A stretch of DNA of 64,000 nt from Gnetum montanum (GCA_015680685.1 MNCI01008366.1:1155145-1219144); one strand, 5' to 3'. Positions 42,181 through 54,559 are shown, numbered from the stretch's first letter. A program made the numbers and translations. The notes: generated by a model from the sequence alone, not told the origin.

Positions 42181-42981
42181 TGATAAGCGGTGAGGCACCC
42201 CTATGTCCAACCATACAAATCACTAAGGCGTTACGCATAATCCGGTCAAATTCTATGGACCTATAGTTATCTCATACACTAGTTCCTCTAGGAAGTGAAA
42301 CAACGTTGAGAACATTCATTGTCTTTCCAACTACACTTGTGAGGCTCAAGGGTATGGTTTAAGTGTAATTGGGGTATATGACTTTTTATCGTTTATGTTT
42401 TATGGATGTAATCACCTACAACAAGAATAAAGGGTAGAGTAGATTGAAACTAATGTCTATTGCCTAGCTAGCCTAACACAAGTAACCACCCCACTTTCTT
42501 GAACACATATAGCACTGTTAGACTACAAAATGTTAAGCATTGCTAGGTTACCAAATCCTATATGAATGCTCAAAGTGGTGCTTGTGTTTATTAATTACTG
42601 AAAATATATTGCTTAATGAAATGCATTAAAGTAAAGGGCAAGAAAGTAAAATGCAATAAAGAAAATATTAATCTATTCTCAATGTTGCAAGGATTGCCAA
42701 AAAAGTTCATTTTATTCCTGTCACACTATTGTGCTTAGGTACATCAATGTTTGAACAAAGAACCATACACACTTTAGACTCTTTCCGTGGGCACTCAAAA
42801 AATATTCTAACTCTAGGAAGAAGAAATAGCAAGAGCTTTGCTACCTTGCTTGAAAACTGAAAACTGACTAATGAAAATTACTTCCATAAACTAGAGCCTA
42901 AGAACGGTATTTATAGACTCAAGGTATATACCCTGACATCGTGTATGTGATGTTGTAGCTGACACAAATGATGATTCATCA
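42181..42981 (-). repeat. E8 3' LTR (801 bp)
   Basis: TGATAAGCGGTGAGG ... ATGATTCATCA. Inverted TATA at 42908-42915. U3 near 42935-42965 with GACATCGTGTATGTGATGTTG. Confidence 0.92.
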
Positions 42982-43070
42982 TACCTCAATGATTGAATGA
43001 AAACTCATCCTCAAGTAAAGAAGAGGAGGAACAAGTTCTTTACAACATAACATATTGGGTAGGTATGGAA
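42982..43070 (-). promoter_or_regulatory. E8 terminal block with decayed polypurine tract
   Basis: On the minus strand: AATTCCATACC..., CTTGAGGATGAGTTTTCATT, CAATCATTGAGGTA, then the LTR. The GGGGG core has decayed. Confidence 0.65.
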
Positions 43071-44040
43071 TTATTAACTGACATGATAAATTAACTCAAA
43101 TTAAATAGACATACAGACTCTAAGTGTCCAAGTGTATGGAATTACAATTTTTACAACATTGGGTGTTCATGAGAAGAGGAACGAACACCCTAGAGAATAT
43201 TGACATCCAACACTTCTTAGCAACAAGAGAATGAGAGAGAGAAGAAATCCTTCGATCAGGAATAGTCCTCATTATGTGGTACTACTACATCATCCTTGAG
43301 TAGTGTTAGTGGGAATTTTAACAGATAGGGTTAATTAAATTAAGCAATCCATTAAATTTGAAAAAATTCAATACAAGGAAATATTTAAAGAAGGTATAAG
43401 AATCCACAACAATGAAAAGAAGAATTCACTAAAAACTATTGTGAAGATGTATACAATTGGATGTCACTGATTGGGTAAACAGAAATAATTTAATTGTAAA
43501 AGTGTCTAAGTATAAAGAACTTAACTAACCCAACCAAAAGATATGCAAGTGGGTCCTCCCCAAAGTAGGCATAGGCCTTTTATGCCCTGGCATAACTTCA
43601 AACCAAAGAGCCTGTGGACTCCATAGATGATTAATGGTTATAGAAGGTTAAGTACAAAAACCTAGAAGTAACTAACTAAGAATTCGAACACATCAAACTA
43701 GGACATTGAACCAAAACATGAAATCGATAGAACATGGAAAGCATAGATAGATGAAAGAAAGAGTGGAATGGAGTTCTTAATTACGGTCACATGAAGTCCC
43801 TTGTGGATTTTGTGGTTAAATGAATTAATAAGATCCATCCTCAATCCAAACCAAAGCTAGTCACTTTCAGTGACTTTGCATCGACATTCTAAGACCAATT
43901 CATCCCCTAAGACATAATAGCACTCCCACAAAACAACCATCGTTCCAAATTAGAGAAGACGTAGGAAGTGAAGAAGGGCCTTAGTTAGAGGGGTCAAGTC
44001 TCATAACCAATCCTTGTAGCCCATTTATTTTATCTAAGGG
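43071..44040 (-). other. E8 3' non-coding region
   Basis: Has the 53-nt stem-loop (43542-43594; arms TATGCAAG and CTGGCATA with one mismatch) and the inverted AAGGGCCTT block near 43975. No ORF of note. Confidence 0.6.
43542..43594 (-). ncRNA. E8 53-nt stem-loop
   Basis: Same constant length as E4, E5, E7 and E9; a single arm mismatch (CTGGCATA). Confidence 0.6.
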
Positions 44041-44282
44041 GTGTGTTTTGAATTCCCATAGTGTTTTTTCTTTCTTTTTTTAAATGGAAACCACACCATG
44101 CAAAGACATGCATTTATTTTGTCCAAGGGGTGTGCTTTGAATCCTCATCTTCTTTTTTTTCTTGATGAGAACCACACCATGCAAGGATGTATGTATTTAT
44201 TTTGTCCAAGGGGTATGCTTTGAATCCTCATCTTTCTTTATTTCTTTCTTTCTTTTTTTAATGAGAACCACACCATGCAAGG
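44041..44282 (-). ncRNA. E8 A-loop hairpin, three tandem copies
   Basis: Copies at about 44041-44104, 44129-44184 and 44211-44282. Each has the GTGTG...TTTGAAT arm, a T-rich (A-rich on the minus strand) loop and the GA[GA]AACCACACCATGCAA arm. Inner stems are TTTCCAT/ATGGGAA in one copy and TTCTCAT/ATGAGGA in two, with G-U pairs. Confidence 0.68.
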
Positions 44283-44949
44283 ACATATTCAACTACCTTT
44301 ATTTATTGGCACGGAATGGTAAGAAATTCATGGAAACACACATGCACCCAAGCAAACAAAAAAGTACAAAGAATACCAAATTCCCTTAAAGCTACACCCT
44401 GTTCAAACCTTTAAATCCTTCCCAATTCTGGAAACTACCAAAGTTACAAATTTATTAAAGTTTTATTAGTGAAAAAGAAACTACACATTTTCAAAACAAG
44501 GAAAACCATAGAGTGTGTGGATGGGTGGATGTTGTGGACTCACTGCCTGTTACATGAAAAAGAAACCATGTCTTAATTATTCGTAATGAAATTCAAAGCT
44601 AGAAACCATACACCAATAATCAAATAACAAAAATAGTACATACCACCATTAAGTAACACATTACCAATGTACTTGGCATTTATTAACAAAAAGTTAGAAA
44701 ATCACGCCAAATAAAAGAAAATATAGAAAAAAGTATAAATTATTCAAGAAATATCAAATGCACTAATGATGGTATAAAACAAAAAATTAGAAAAGATTAA
44801 TAAGATAAAAACAAAAAGTTGTAAAATAAAAAATGTGTAAAACAAAAAAAGTTGAAAAAAACTGAGCTGCTTGAATGGCTAGCATGGTTGGCCATCTCCC
44901 TCATGACTATGTTGAAAGGAGGAGATCTTAAATATGGAGCATGGTTGTC
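44283..44949 (-). other. E8 non-coding stretch with inverted purine box
   Basis: A/T-rich, with repeated AAAACAAAAA-type units (44700-44860) and the purine box GTCATGAGGGAGATGGCC (minus strand) at about 44890-44906. No gene seen. Confidence 0.6.
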
Positions 44950-46100
44950 CATCGGATGAGGTGCTTGTTGTGTTAGCTAGCGTATGCTCAAAGGTTTAAT
45001 TTTTTGAATTTTGACCAACTATTTCTTGTTTGGGCTCTCAAGTTTATAAATCATCATGGCCCTTGAATGAAAAGTTTCATGAATAATATAAGGTCCTTCC
45101 CACAATGTCTGGAACTTAGTTCATTGAGGTACATGTATGGGGTTCCAGTAGAAAACATTATCTCCTAGTTGAAATTTAACTTTTATAATTTTTAGGTTAT
45201 AACACTTTTTGTTATAAGCCTTGTGCGACTCATTAGATGATAAATCAGCTAATCAATTTTCATCTAGCAGGTTGAGATTCATTAGTCTTTCCTTTTGGGC
45301 TGTACTTAAGTCAAGGTCAAGGTCATAAGCCGTTGAAAGTATACTAAGTTTAGATTGAATAGAAAGTGTTGGTAGTTTGTTGTACATAAGTTCATAGGGA
45401 GAGTAGCCTATAGGAAGTTTCCAAGTTGAGTGGTAGGCCCAAAGGGCATCATTGAGTTTTATTCTCCAGTCCTTCCTAAAATTGCTAATAGTTCTTGTTA
45501 GTATTCTTATGATTTTCCTATTCATAACCTCAACTTGACCATTAGCTTGGGGATGGTAAGGTGTTGTGAGTTTGTGTTCAACCCCTAAGCGTTGCATAAG
45601 CTTTCAAAAAGTGGTGCCTATAAAATGAGTTCCATTGTCAAAAATTAATGCACATGGCATACCAAACCCATTTACAACATTTTGTTGTATAAATCGAGCA
45701 ATAGTAGAAGATGTACAGTCGATGACAGCTACTACTTTTGCCCATTTTGTACAATAGTCAACAGTGACTATGATGTATGTCTTTCCATTTGACATGAGCA
45801 TGATGGGACCCATGAAATCAATGCCCCAAATGTTCAATGGTTCTAAAGGTTGGATTTATTGTTGAGGTTCCTCCATTTGAGTAGTCATTCCACCATCTTG
45901 TTGGCATCGTTCACAAGAGAGGATGAAATGGTGAGCATCCCTAAAGAGTGTTGGCCAATAGTACCCTACCATCAAGATTTTAATGGTCATGTGTCTCCCA
46001 GCAGAGTGTCCTTCACAAGGACCTTCATGAGCATCTTGGAGCACATGCAATTGATCAACATCAAGGACACATCAACAAACCAGGTCATCATCGCACACCT
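44950..46100 (-). pseudogene. E8 integrase, nearly readable
   Basis: Zinc-binding region 46050-45856 (DAHEGPCEGHSAGRH, YYWPTLFRDAHHF, SCERCQQDGG: H-H-C-C all present). Core 45837-45604 (WGIDFMGPIM, TVDYCTKWAKVVAV, LIFDNGTHFIGTTF), one stop (TGA, AGA in relatives), then 45597-45253 (GVEHKLTTPYHPQANGQVEV, LNDALWAYHSTWKLPIGYSP). All three D, D, E residues are visible. The C-terminal part (FQLGDNVFYWNP..., LWEGPYIIHETF, VNIQKIKPLSI) runs to about 44960. It inserts cDNA into the genome. Confidence 0.9.
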
Positions 46101-46700
46101 TGTAGAGGTGTCCTTTGATCTCTATGAACTGATTTACCTAGTGAAGAAACTATTGCTTCCTTCAATGGTCGAACCCTTGTGGCAACTCCTAAGTGAGAAG
46201 AATGTTATCATGCAATTTTGGCTCATTGGAAATTTTTTCAGTTATTGCTCCAACAAAGAGAAGTTCATCAAGAAATGTATCAGATAATGGACTTTCTTTC
46301 TGTTTTTCATCCCATCGCAACTGAGATAAGTGATTAGTGACCACATTCTCAGTGCCCTTTTGATCTACCATTGTAAGATCAAACTCTTCCAAGATCACTA
46401 GCCACCATATGACATGGGGGCTCACCATTGGCATGTTCATTAGGAAAGCATATGGCACCGTGGTCTGTGTGCACAAACACCTTATATCCAAGCACATAGT
46501 GCCTACACTTCTCTAGAGTAAACACCACCACCATCATTCTTTTTCTATAGTGGTGTAGTTCAATTGTATACCCACAATGCTTCGGTTGTTGTAGTGGATG
46601 TAGAATGGATGTTTCTTGTCATCTAACTATGTTAGCATAACTCCCAAAGCATAATTTGCTGCATCTAGCATGATGTGAAATGGTCTGGACTAGTTAGGTG
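46101..46700 (-). pseudogene. E8 RNase H
   Basis: RPFHIMLDAANYALGVMLT near 46690-46630 with the catalytic Asp. Further on KHPFYIHYNNRSI, NYTTIEKE and 46497-46189 (MVSPHVIWWLVILEEFDLTM, DQKGTENVVTNHLSQL). The middle Glu/Asp positions are disturbed near 46500-46560. Confidence 0.85.
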
Positions 46701-47830
46701 CTTGTAGAATTGGAGTTTCCACAAGCTTTTCTTTTAGTTGTTGGAACGCTTTTTCACATTCCGAGGTCTAGAAAAAAGGGGCATCTTTATTTGTTAGTTC
46801 AACCAATGGTTTTGCCATCTTAGAGAAATTCTCTATGAATCGTTGGTAGTAGCTAGTGTGTCCAAGGAATGATTGAATATCTTTAACTATTTTTGACTAA
46901 TGGGTTATTCCTAGGATGACTTTTTTAGGGTCCACCTCAATTTCTGCTTGCAATATTTTATGCCCCAATATAATGCACTCCTAGACCATTCGGTGACTTT
47001 TTTGCTAATTGAGCCACAAGTTAGTTTTGACACATCATTTCAGCACATGCTCAAGGTGGTTCAGGGCTTGTTGAAATGTAGCTTCATAGGTCGAGAGGTC
47101 ATCTATAAAGACTTATACAACACTATCAATCTATTGTTGAAAGATGCTCAAGACCAAGCATTGAAATGTGGTAGGGGCATTGCATAGACCAAATGGCATC
47201 TTAAAATATGCAAAATCCCCTAGGGACTTGTGAACATTGTTTTTGTTTAGTCCTCTGGTGCAATTTGAATCTGGTTATAGCCACTATAACTATCTAGGAA
47301 GCTGCAATAGCAATGCCCTGACATTATGTCGAGCACCTAGTCAACAAATAACAACAGAAAGTGATCCTTGAATGTTTCCATATTCAATAGCCTAAAATGG
47401 ATGCAGACATGGCACTTACCACCTTTCTTTGGTACAATTACGAGTGGACTAACCCACTTACTATTTAAATTGGGATAGATGAACCCCACCTTGACGAGTT
47501 GTTTGATTTCCTCCTTGACGATTTGCTTCAATTTGGGGTTCAACCACCTCTATGGCTATCATTTTGGCTTCATGGCTAAGTTAGTGTAAATGCAATGCTA
47601 GCATATCCTAGGATTAATCCCTGTGAGTTCAAGATATGACCAAGCAAAAGTTGCTAACCATCTTTCAACTACCTTCAACAACATCTCTTTCTGTTCTAAA
47701 GCAAGTCTTACATTAATTATAACCAGCTTCTTATTTTTCAAAAATACATATTCCATTCCAGCTAGTAGCATTTTTAGTTCAGGGGGTTGTTACTTGAAGT
47801 TCTTAAGAATTTCCAACTCTCACCAATAGA
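46701..47830 (-). pseudogene. E8 reverse transcriptase
   Basis: Lead-in ELKMLLAGMEYVFLKN at about 47770-47725. LNPKLKQIVKEEIKQLVKVG (47543-47480), WVSPLVIVPKKGGKCHV, FKDHFLLLFVD, FLDSYSGYNQIQIAPED near 47310-47250, MPFGLCNAPTTFQCL near 47210-47170 and the catalytic box FIDD at 47109-47098. The connection part reads SFLGHTSYYQRFIENFSKMA. Stops replace Gln at several places. Motif order matches Ty3/gypsy RT. Confidence 0.9.
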
Positions 47831-48720
47831 TATCATTGTTTGTATCATCAGAGAGTTGGTGATGAACTTGTTCAAGATCATCCATGCTTGTGACATATTC
47901 ACATGTCAAGCTCTCAATTCGTTCCATGCAAAGTGTGCTACTTTTTGAATCAGTGGTTAGCCATTGGGTGCCCTCTTATTTTGTGGTTTCTGCATATAGA
48001 CACCTTTGAATTTCTATTTCTAGCGCACACTATTTGCATGCAAAGATGGATGCTTGCTTAATGGCCCAAAGTTTCTGCACACAATTGTACCCACTATTGC
48101 TATACATGATGCATGGAACTCTCTTCTTCTCAATCTTTCCAAATGCATTTTCTTTAGAGATTTCCAGGAAAAGATTTCTAATGCCCATTCTTGCATCTAT
48201 AGTGCTCAACCATGCTCTTCCATGATGATTGGAAAGTCCCCTTTACAATTCTTTACTTTGATTACTAGGAATTCAGCAGGATAAGACTACCCAAAAATAG
48301 TGGTCACAATGTCTTCTACCAGTTCCAATGGAATAGTGATGGACTGGTCTGCCAATTCTAATCTGATGTTGCTCATCTTAAGAGGAGGTAGGTTCCAGGC
48401 AGTGTACATCTCATGAGAGATTAAATTAATACCAAAACCTAAATCAAGAAAATCCTTGCATAGTTCATTCTTAGTAATCTGCAAATAAATGAGGACTTCT
48501 AGCATAAGCTAATTTCTTGGGAGGGTTTCCTACATGGATCCAATTATACATGGTATGAGTAAGCATTATGGTATGGATCCTTAGTAGAGTTTGGTTTGAA
48601 GGAGACCCGAAGGAATTGGATATAGAGGAAGAGGCAAGAGCAGGGTTGCCAATTGCAGGTGTAGGTGAATGCTTAGGTGGACTACAGGGTCAAAAGAAAG
48701 ATGTTTTCTTTGATCAGGCA
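47831..48720 (-). pseudogene. E8 retropepsin
   Basis: 48505-48287 reads MLEVLIYLQITKNELCKDF, LDLGFGINLISHEMYTAWNL, PPLKMSNIRLELADQSITI, PLELVEDIVTTIFG; then FPIIMEEHG-type flap region. The active site is DLG. The tail to RT contains the region ACNEQIVHALQ-like and is broken. It would process Gag-Pol. Confidence 0.85.
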
Positions 48721-51096
48721 TTCAACACATCTAATTGATGATTGGGTTGCAAATTAACAACACTTGTAGCATTGCATTGTTGCAGTTGAGTGGGCAGTTC
48801 ACCCTGCATTGGTGGAGTAGGTGGTAGTTGTGCAATTGAAGGAGGAGTGTGTGCAGGGACAAGAGAAGGATAAGGATAGGGGGCAGTGATCCTTCTTTCA
48901 TGCAAAGATGGAGTTCAATAATAGTCAAAAGGGTGGTAGTAAGGATGTAACTAAGAAACGTGACCAAAGGAGTCATATGGAGACATGGGTTGCTGAACAT
49001 GATAACCATATGGATCAGGTTGTCGGTAAGGGTATTATTTCCTTGGAAATGCAAGTGCCCATGATTGTGCTTGTTGCCATTATCAATACTATTCGTATGG
49101 TTGTAGTGGAGCTTTGCTTAGATAATATGGTTGTTTCTAGTGAAACTGTCGGAGATTACCTTGAGGATAAGGTAACCTTCTAGATGTTTTCCTTTGTGTA
49201 AGTCATGGATGTAAGACATACACCCTAGAATCCTAAAGATGTGACAAAATGAGGCAACATCTCTTGGGATGTTCATACTGGCAAACATCACATCCATAAT
49301 CATCATCTGATTCATTGTCTACAATCTCTTCTATTGCAGCAATTTTGTCCTTACTTTTGTAATATGCATGTTTAGCTTCTTTGTGCCTCTTGCACTCACA
49401 ATCACTACCTTGTTCTTAGGACTCTTCAACAATTTTGAGGATAGCTTGAAATCTACTATCCATGGAATCTCTTAACTGGTCAACCTTGGTTGTATGTTCA
49501 AATTAGAATTCTTGAAGTGGCAAGGCGTTTTTATACATCCCCTCATCAAATACAGATTCATCGTCGCTATCACAGGATCGAACCTCCTACTTGTAAATGG
49601 AAGGATCATTGTTGTACTCCTCTATAGTTTCTCTTTTTCTAAGTTCAGCCTCCTCTTTGGTAACCTGCTCTATTAACCTTTATACCTAATGAGTAGTTAG
49701 TTCTGACAAGTGTCCTTGGGCATAGACACCAAGGGTTTTCCTCATTTCATTATGAAGCCTATCTACAATGTGGTGGAGTTGAGCTAATCGAGAAAAACCA
49801 TGGCTAGGGCATTTGTGCATTAAGGCATAGTATCGACTAATGGTAGTATCTAAGGGTTTGTGTGCTCCTTGTTTCCACCCTTGAATTTGCTTCCTTAAGT
49901 TGGACACCCAGGAGCACACTTGATATTTATCATTGAACATCTCAAGCATGGTACTCCATCGTCTAATAGATTCTGATTCTAAGGACCAATACCAGTTCTT
50001 TGCTTCTTTGATGAGCATCTTGGAAAACAACTTTAGTTTTTTCCATTCATTCTCTATGTTTTGCAAGGCACATGCATCTTGGAAAGCTTGAAGATGATTT
50101 TGTGTATTAGAGTTATATCCCCCTTCAAATCAAGGAATATTGTCCATGTCTAATTTTTTGATCTGACTGTCTCTCACATGCCTTGTTGGAATTCTGGCTA
50201 CCTCTACGATGTTAAGCATACTTCAGGTAGCAAATAGAGGCTCATCGAGACCTTGATCATGGTGCCTATGATACCCTCTACTACCCATTCATTCATGGTA
50301 ATGTGCTTCTCTTGAATGTCTACATCCTTGATCTTGCCTATCTCGGTGGTCCCTTTGGTTATTGTGGTCCTGTTGGTCATTGCACTCATTTTGATTACCT
50401 CTATCATGATCTCGCCTTTTGTAGTCATGGTCAGAGCTAGAAGAAGATGATGGTGATGAAGGGAAAGAGGAAGGAGAACTAGCATCATCACAATGCCTGC
50501 TACTACCTCTTTGGTGATCATGACCATGATCACAATCGTACTTCTTGCTTGCATCCCTATCTTGACTTGCCTTTCTGGATCCTACTTTGTTGTTGGACCC
50601 CTTATTACTAGAATCAAGATTGTGAACTATGAAGTGTAGATTTTTTTTGACCTTCATCATCAAAGTTAAAGAGAGGAGCATCATTGAGTGGAAGATCCCC
50701 ATTAGCTTGTTGGTACAACAGGAATGGAGAATCGTTAAGTCCTTTTCCCTTCAAAAGTTCATAGCACTTCTCTAACTGTCAATCTCACAAGCATTGTGCT
50801 TTGGTGGGCTAATAATCTCTAGCATTGACATCTTCCATAATATATTCCCCATGGCAGTCTTGAAGACCACATCATGTAAGCATTTTATAGAGCATTGTAG
50901 AAGTAGCACAATCAGGCGGCAACACAATGTTTACATCTGTATCATGCCACCATAGCTGTTCATCTTGGTGTAAGATGAACGTGAAGTTTGGTACATACTC
51001 ATCAAGATGAGTATATATAATTTGGTACTATTGAGGCTTTGATGGATGAGCATTATCATGCTTGGGTGGAGAAGTGCTCCTATGACAAGAAGACAT
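48721..51096 (-). pseudogene. gag: E8 gag
   Basis: Start ATG 51096 (MSSCHRSTSPPKHD). N-terminal block YTHLDEYVPNFTFILHQDEQ and NIVLPPDCAT. Asp/Ser/His-rich linker at 50702-50289. Capsid core and late helix 50066-49686 (MQNIENEWKKLKLFSKMLIK, FNDKYQVCSWVSNLRKQIQG, YYALMHKCPSHGFSRLAQLH). Knuckle at about 49293-49256 (CDVCQYEHPKRCC, complete C-x2-C-x3-H-x4-C), Tyr/Gln/Pro tail to 48721. This copy gives the Gln reference for stops in E4 and E6. Confidence 0.9.
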
Positions 51097-51237
51097 TGTC
51101 GATTAGCAAAACAAAAATCATAGTGTGCTCTAAGAATTTGATGTAGTAATTATAACACAAGATATGACTCTCAGGTTCATTCCAACGATTTAAATACTTT
51201 AACTAGATCCTAGCTAGTGCACAAAACATCAAAAATA

Positions 51238-51255
51238 TCCCTAGCAATGGTGCCA
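51238..51255 (-). promoter_or_regulatory. E8 primer-binding site, tRNA-Asp type
   Basis: Minus strand TGGCACCATTGCTAGGGA, one base from the LTR. Confidence 0.82.
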
Positions 51256-51256
51256 A

Positions 51257-52086
51257 TGATGAGCGACGAGGTACCCCTATGCCCAACCATATGAATCACT
51301 AAGGCATTACACATGATCTAATCAAATTTGATGGACATATAGTTATCTCATACACTAGTTTCTCTAGGAAGTGAAATGGCATTCAAAACATTCATTCTCT
51401 TTCCAACTATACTTGTACGGCTCAAGGGTATGGTTTAAGTGTAATTGAGGCATATAACTTTTTATTGGTTATGTTTTATGGATGTAATCACCTACAACAA
51501 GAATAAAGGGTAGAGTAGATTGAAACTAATGTCTATTGCCTGGCTAATCTAACATAAGTAACCATCCCACTTTCCTAAATACATATAGCACTGCTGGACT
51601 ACCAAATGTTAAGTGTTGTTGGGTTACCAAGTACTATATGAATGCTCAAAGTGGTTATGCTTGTATTCATTAATTGCTGGAAATATATTGCTTAATGAAA
51701 TGCATTAAAGTAAAGAGCAAGAAAGTAAAATGTAATAAAGAAAATATTAAGCTATTCTTAATGCTACAAGAATTACCAAAAGAGTTCATTTTATTCCCAT
51801 CACACTACTACACTCAGGTACTTCAGTGTTTGAACAAAGAATCATACATACTTTAGACTCCTTCTGCAAGCACTCAGAAAATATTCTAACTCTAGGAAGA
51901 AGAAAAAGCAAGAGCTTCACTACCTTGCTTGAAAACTGAAAACTAACTAATGAAAATTACTCCCATAAACTAGAGCCTAGGCTTGATATTTATAGACTCA
52001 AGGTATGTACCCCAACATTAGACATTCAATCCAGGCCTCGACATCGCATACCCAACATCACGGCTGATACAAATGATGATTCATCA
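51257..52086 (-). repeat. E8 5' LTR (830 bp)
   Basis: TGATGAGCGACGAGG ... ATGATTCATCA. Inverted TATTTATA near 51987. U3 has ACATCGCATACCCAACATCA words. About 30 bp longer than the 3' LTR, the difference lying in U3. Confidence 0.92.
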
Positions 52087-52091
52087 AAAAT

Positions 52092-52620
52092 CAACGCATG
52101 TGGCATACCAACAACATTTTGTTGTGCAAACCATGCAACAATGGATGATGTACAGTTAATGATAGTTACTGCTCCTACCCATTTTATGTAGTAATCAATA
52201 GTGATGATTTTATATGCCTTTCCATTTGACATGGATGTGATGGGATCCATGAAGTCAATGCTCCATATATTAAATGGTTCCAGTGGTTAAATCCACTACT
52301 GATAACCCTCCATAAGTGTAGTCATCCCATCATCTTGTTGACAACATTCACAAAATTAGACAAACTAATGAGCATTCCTGAAAATTGTGGGCCAATAGTA
52401 TCCTACCATTAGGATTTTTATGGTTCTGTGTCTCCTTGCATAGTGGCATCTATAAGGGCCTTCATGAGCATCTTGGAGAATGCACAATTGATCCACATCA
52501 AGGATACAACAACAAACTAGGCCATCGGTACATACCTTGTAAAGTTGTCTATTGATTTCCATGAAGCATTTAGCCTAATGAAGAAACTGTTGTTTCATTC
52601 TATAGTCCAGATTTTATGGC
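52092..52620 (-). pseudogene. E5 integrase N-terminal fragment
   Basis: Core start 52250-52092 (DPITSMSNGKAYKIITIDYY, TKWVGAVTIINCTSSIVAWF, LIFD) and zinc-binding region 52562-52365 (DAHEGPYRCHYARRHRTIKI, YYWPTIFRNAH). One Asn/Asp-rich segment is shortened relative to E8 near 52130. Confidence 0.82.
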
Positions 52621-53200
52621 ATCTCCTAAGTAAGAAGATAAGTGAGGATGTCATCATACCATTTTTGTTCTACAATCACTTGTTCATTTATTGCACCAGC
52701 AAAGATGAGTTCATCAAGAAATTGATCAGAGAGTGTACCCTCATTTTTGTTATCCCATTGAAATTGAGACAAGTAATCAATGACCACATTCTTAGTTCAC
52801 TTTCAATCTACCATCGTAAGATCGAACTCCTACAAGATCACTAGCCATCATATGACATGGGGCTCAGCATTGGCTTGTTCATTAGGAAGAAAATGGCACT
52901 ATGATCAGTGTGAATAAACACTTTATATCTAAGCACATAGTGCCTTAACTTCTCTAAAGTATCAAAACCACCATTAGTTCTTTCCTTGTGGTGGTGTAAT
53001 TCAACTATGCACCCAAAATGCTTCAACTTATACAATGGATATAATATGGATGTTTCTTGTCATCCAACTACATAAGCATGACTTCTTAGGCATAATTTGA
53101 TGCATCTGTCATTATATAAAATGATCTGGACCAATCAATGCTCGTAGAATTAGAGTCTCTATGATATTTTGGTTGAGGCTTTGGAATGCCTTTTCGCATT
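52621..53200 (-). pseudogene. E5 RNase H
   Basis: 53035-52841 reads LHHHKERTNGGFDTLEKLRH, YKVFIHTDHSAIFFLMNKPM, with the catalytic Asp of HTDHS. It is preceded by a degraded FxxxDASNYA region near 53100. Confidence 0.82.
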
Positions 53201-53567
53201 CCTTAGTTTAGATGAATGGAATATCTTTCTTTGTTAGCTTGACCAACAGTTTTGCAATCTTAGAGAAATTCTCTATAAATCATCGATAGTAACCAATAGA
53301 TCCAAGAAATGACCAAACATATTTTACATTTTTTGGTTGACAAGTGACTATTTGGATGATTCTTATCTTTTCGACGTCTACCTTGATTCCTTCTTGCAAA
53401 ATTCTATGCCCTAATACAATGCCTTCTTAGACCATGAGATGGCTCTTTTGCCAATTAAGCCATAGGTTTGTTTCCACACATCTTTTGAGTACTTGCTCAA
53501 GGTAATCTAAGGCTTCCTTGAATGTAGCATCATAACTAGAGAAGTCATCCATAAATAATTTCACTCC
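53201..53567 (-). pseudogene. E5 reverse transcriptase C-terminal part
   Basis: Minus strand begins GVKLFMDDFSSYDATFKEAL, with the catalytic box FMDD at about 53559-53548. It continues NLWLNWQKSHLMV, EGIVLGHRIL, SFLGSIGYYR. The E9 insertion falls just upstream of the active-site codons. Confidence 0.85.
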
Positions 53568-54559
53568 TAATGAGTAGTGAAGGTACCTCTACGTCCAACC
53601 ATATGAATCATGAAGCATTCACACACAATCTGAATGAATTCCATGAACTCTCTAGTTTTTGATGCACTAGTCTTCTAGAAAGTGAATCTTACCCTAAGGT
53701 CATTCATTGTCTTTCCAATCACACTTGTGAAGTACAAAGATATGGTTATGTGTAATTGAGACATGATTTTTGTCCTTTTATGCTTTATGTTCTTCGGTGC
53801 TTGAAGAAAAAGATAAAGTAATTTAATAACTAATTCGATCTAACTAACTAACTAGTCTCTAGCTAATCCTAATATAAGCATTTGATCTTGCTTTCCATAC
53901 ACATCTTGAACCCACATATCCACTACTGGGTTACCAAGCACTATGCTACTAGGCGCACTAAGCAATAACGTTGTTGGGATTACCAAGCAAATACGTGTTT
54001 ATGCTCAAAGCAATCGTACTTATGTACTTCATCTATTTAGCTTAATTGATTAAAGTATAATTTAGCTTAATTTAGCTTAACTAATTGAATATTTAATAAA
54101 AATAATAAATTCATAAATAAAACATTTAAGCTATCCAAAATGTTGCAAGGTTTATCAAGAAGCTTATCTTTATTGTCACACACTGGTGTGGTTTAGGTAC
54201 AACAATGCTCAAATAAAGAGCCATACACTCAATGACTCCTACTATGGGCACTTGGGAAAAAATATTCTAACTTTCAAATAGACAAACTGCAAGAGCTCTA
54301 CTATTGCTATGAATCTGATGCCCATAAACACGACTAGGAGCTCGTATTTATAGTTTTTTCTCTAGGGTTGTGTCAATGGGACCCTATCAACATAACAAAT
54401 GCTACATTAATGCAGCCTCATCAATGGGGCAACACCACCTAAATGAGGCCTCATCGACAAGGCAACACCACCTAAATGAGGCCTCATCGACAAGGCAACA
54501 CCACATAAATGGGGCCTTATCGATAAGGGCCCATCAATGTGACACTTTGATGCTCATCA
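53568..54559 (-). repeat. E9 3' LTR (992 bp)
   Basis: TAATGAGTAGTGAAGG (TG mutated to TA at the start) ... GATGCTCATCA. TATTTATA at about 54345-54352. The extra length comes from a 33-bp tandem repeat in U3 (54428-54526). Confidence 0.92.
54428..54526 (-). repeat. 33-bp tandem repeat, three units, in E9 U3
   Basis: Units start at 54428, 54461 and 54494 with GGCAACACCACCTAAATGAG and the GGCCTCATCGACAA half. They contain the E4-subfamily AGGCCT word. Confidence 0.85.

Larger units (their letters stand above)
42181..52086 (-). mobile_element. E8: complete gag-pol element without ORF2 (9.9 kb)
   Basis: 5' LTR 51257-52086, primer site, gag from 51096, protease, RT, RNase H, integrase, 2-kb 3' non-coding region with three hairpin copies, 3' LTR 42181-42981. 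It is inserted in E5 integrase. Best-preserved pol of the window; integrase still shows all three catalytic acidic residues. It lacks ORF2, which shows ORF2 is not universal in this superfamily. Confidence 0.93.
52092..53567 (-). mobile_element. E5 segment 4: integrase N-terminus, RNase H and part of RT
   Basis: E5 resumes after E8 and ends where E9 is inserted, at 53567. The remaining RT, protease, gag and 5' LTR of E5 must lie right of E9, outside the window. Confidence 0.85.

Noticed and set aside
45850-46287. 145-codon plus-strand frame over E8 integrase
   Set aside because: A mirror frame of the minus-strand zinc-binding and RNase H region; similar mirror frames occur at 60369-60788 and 52545-52844.
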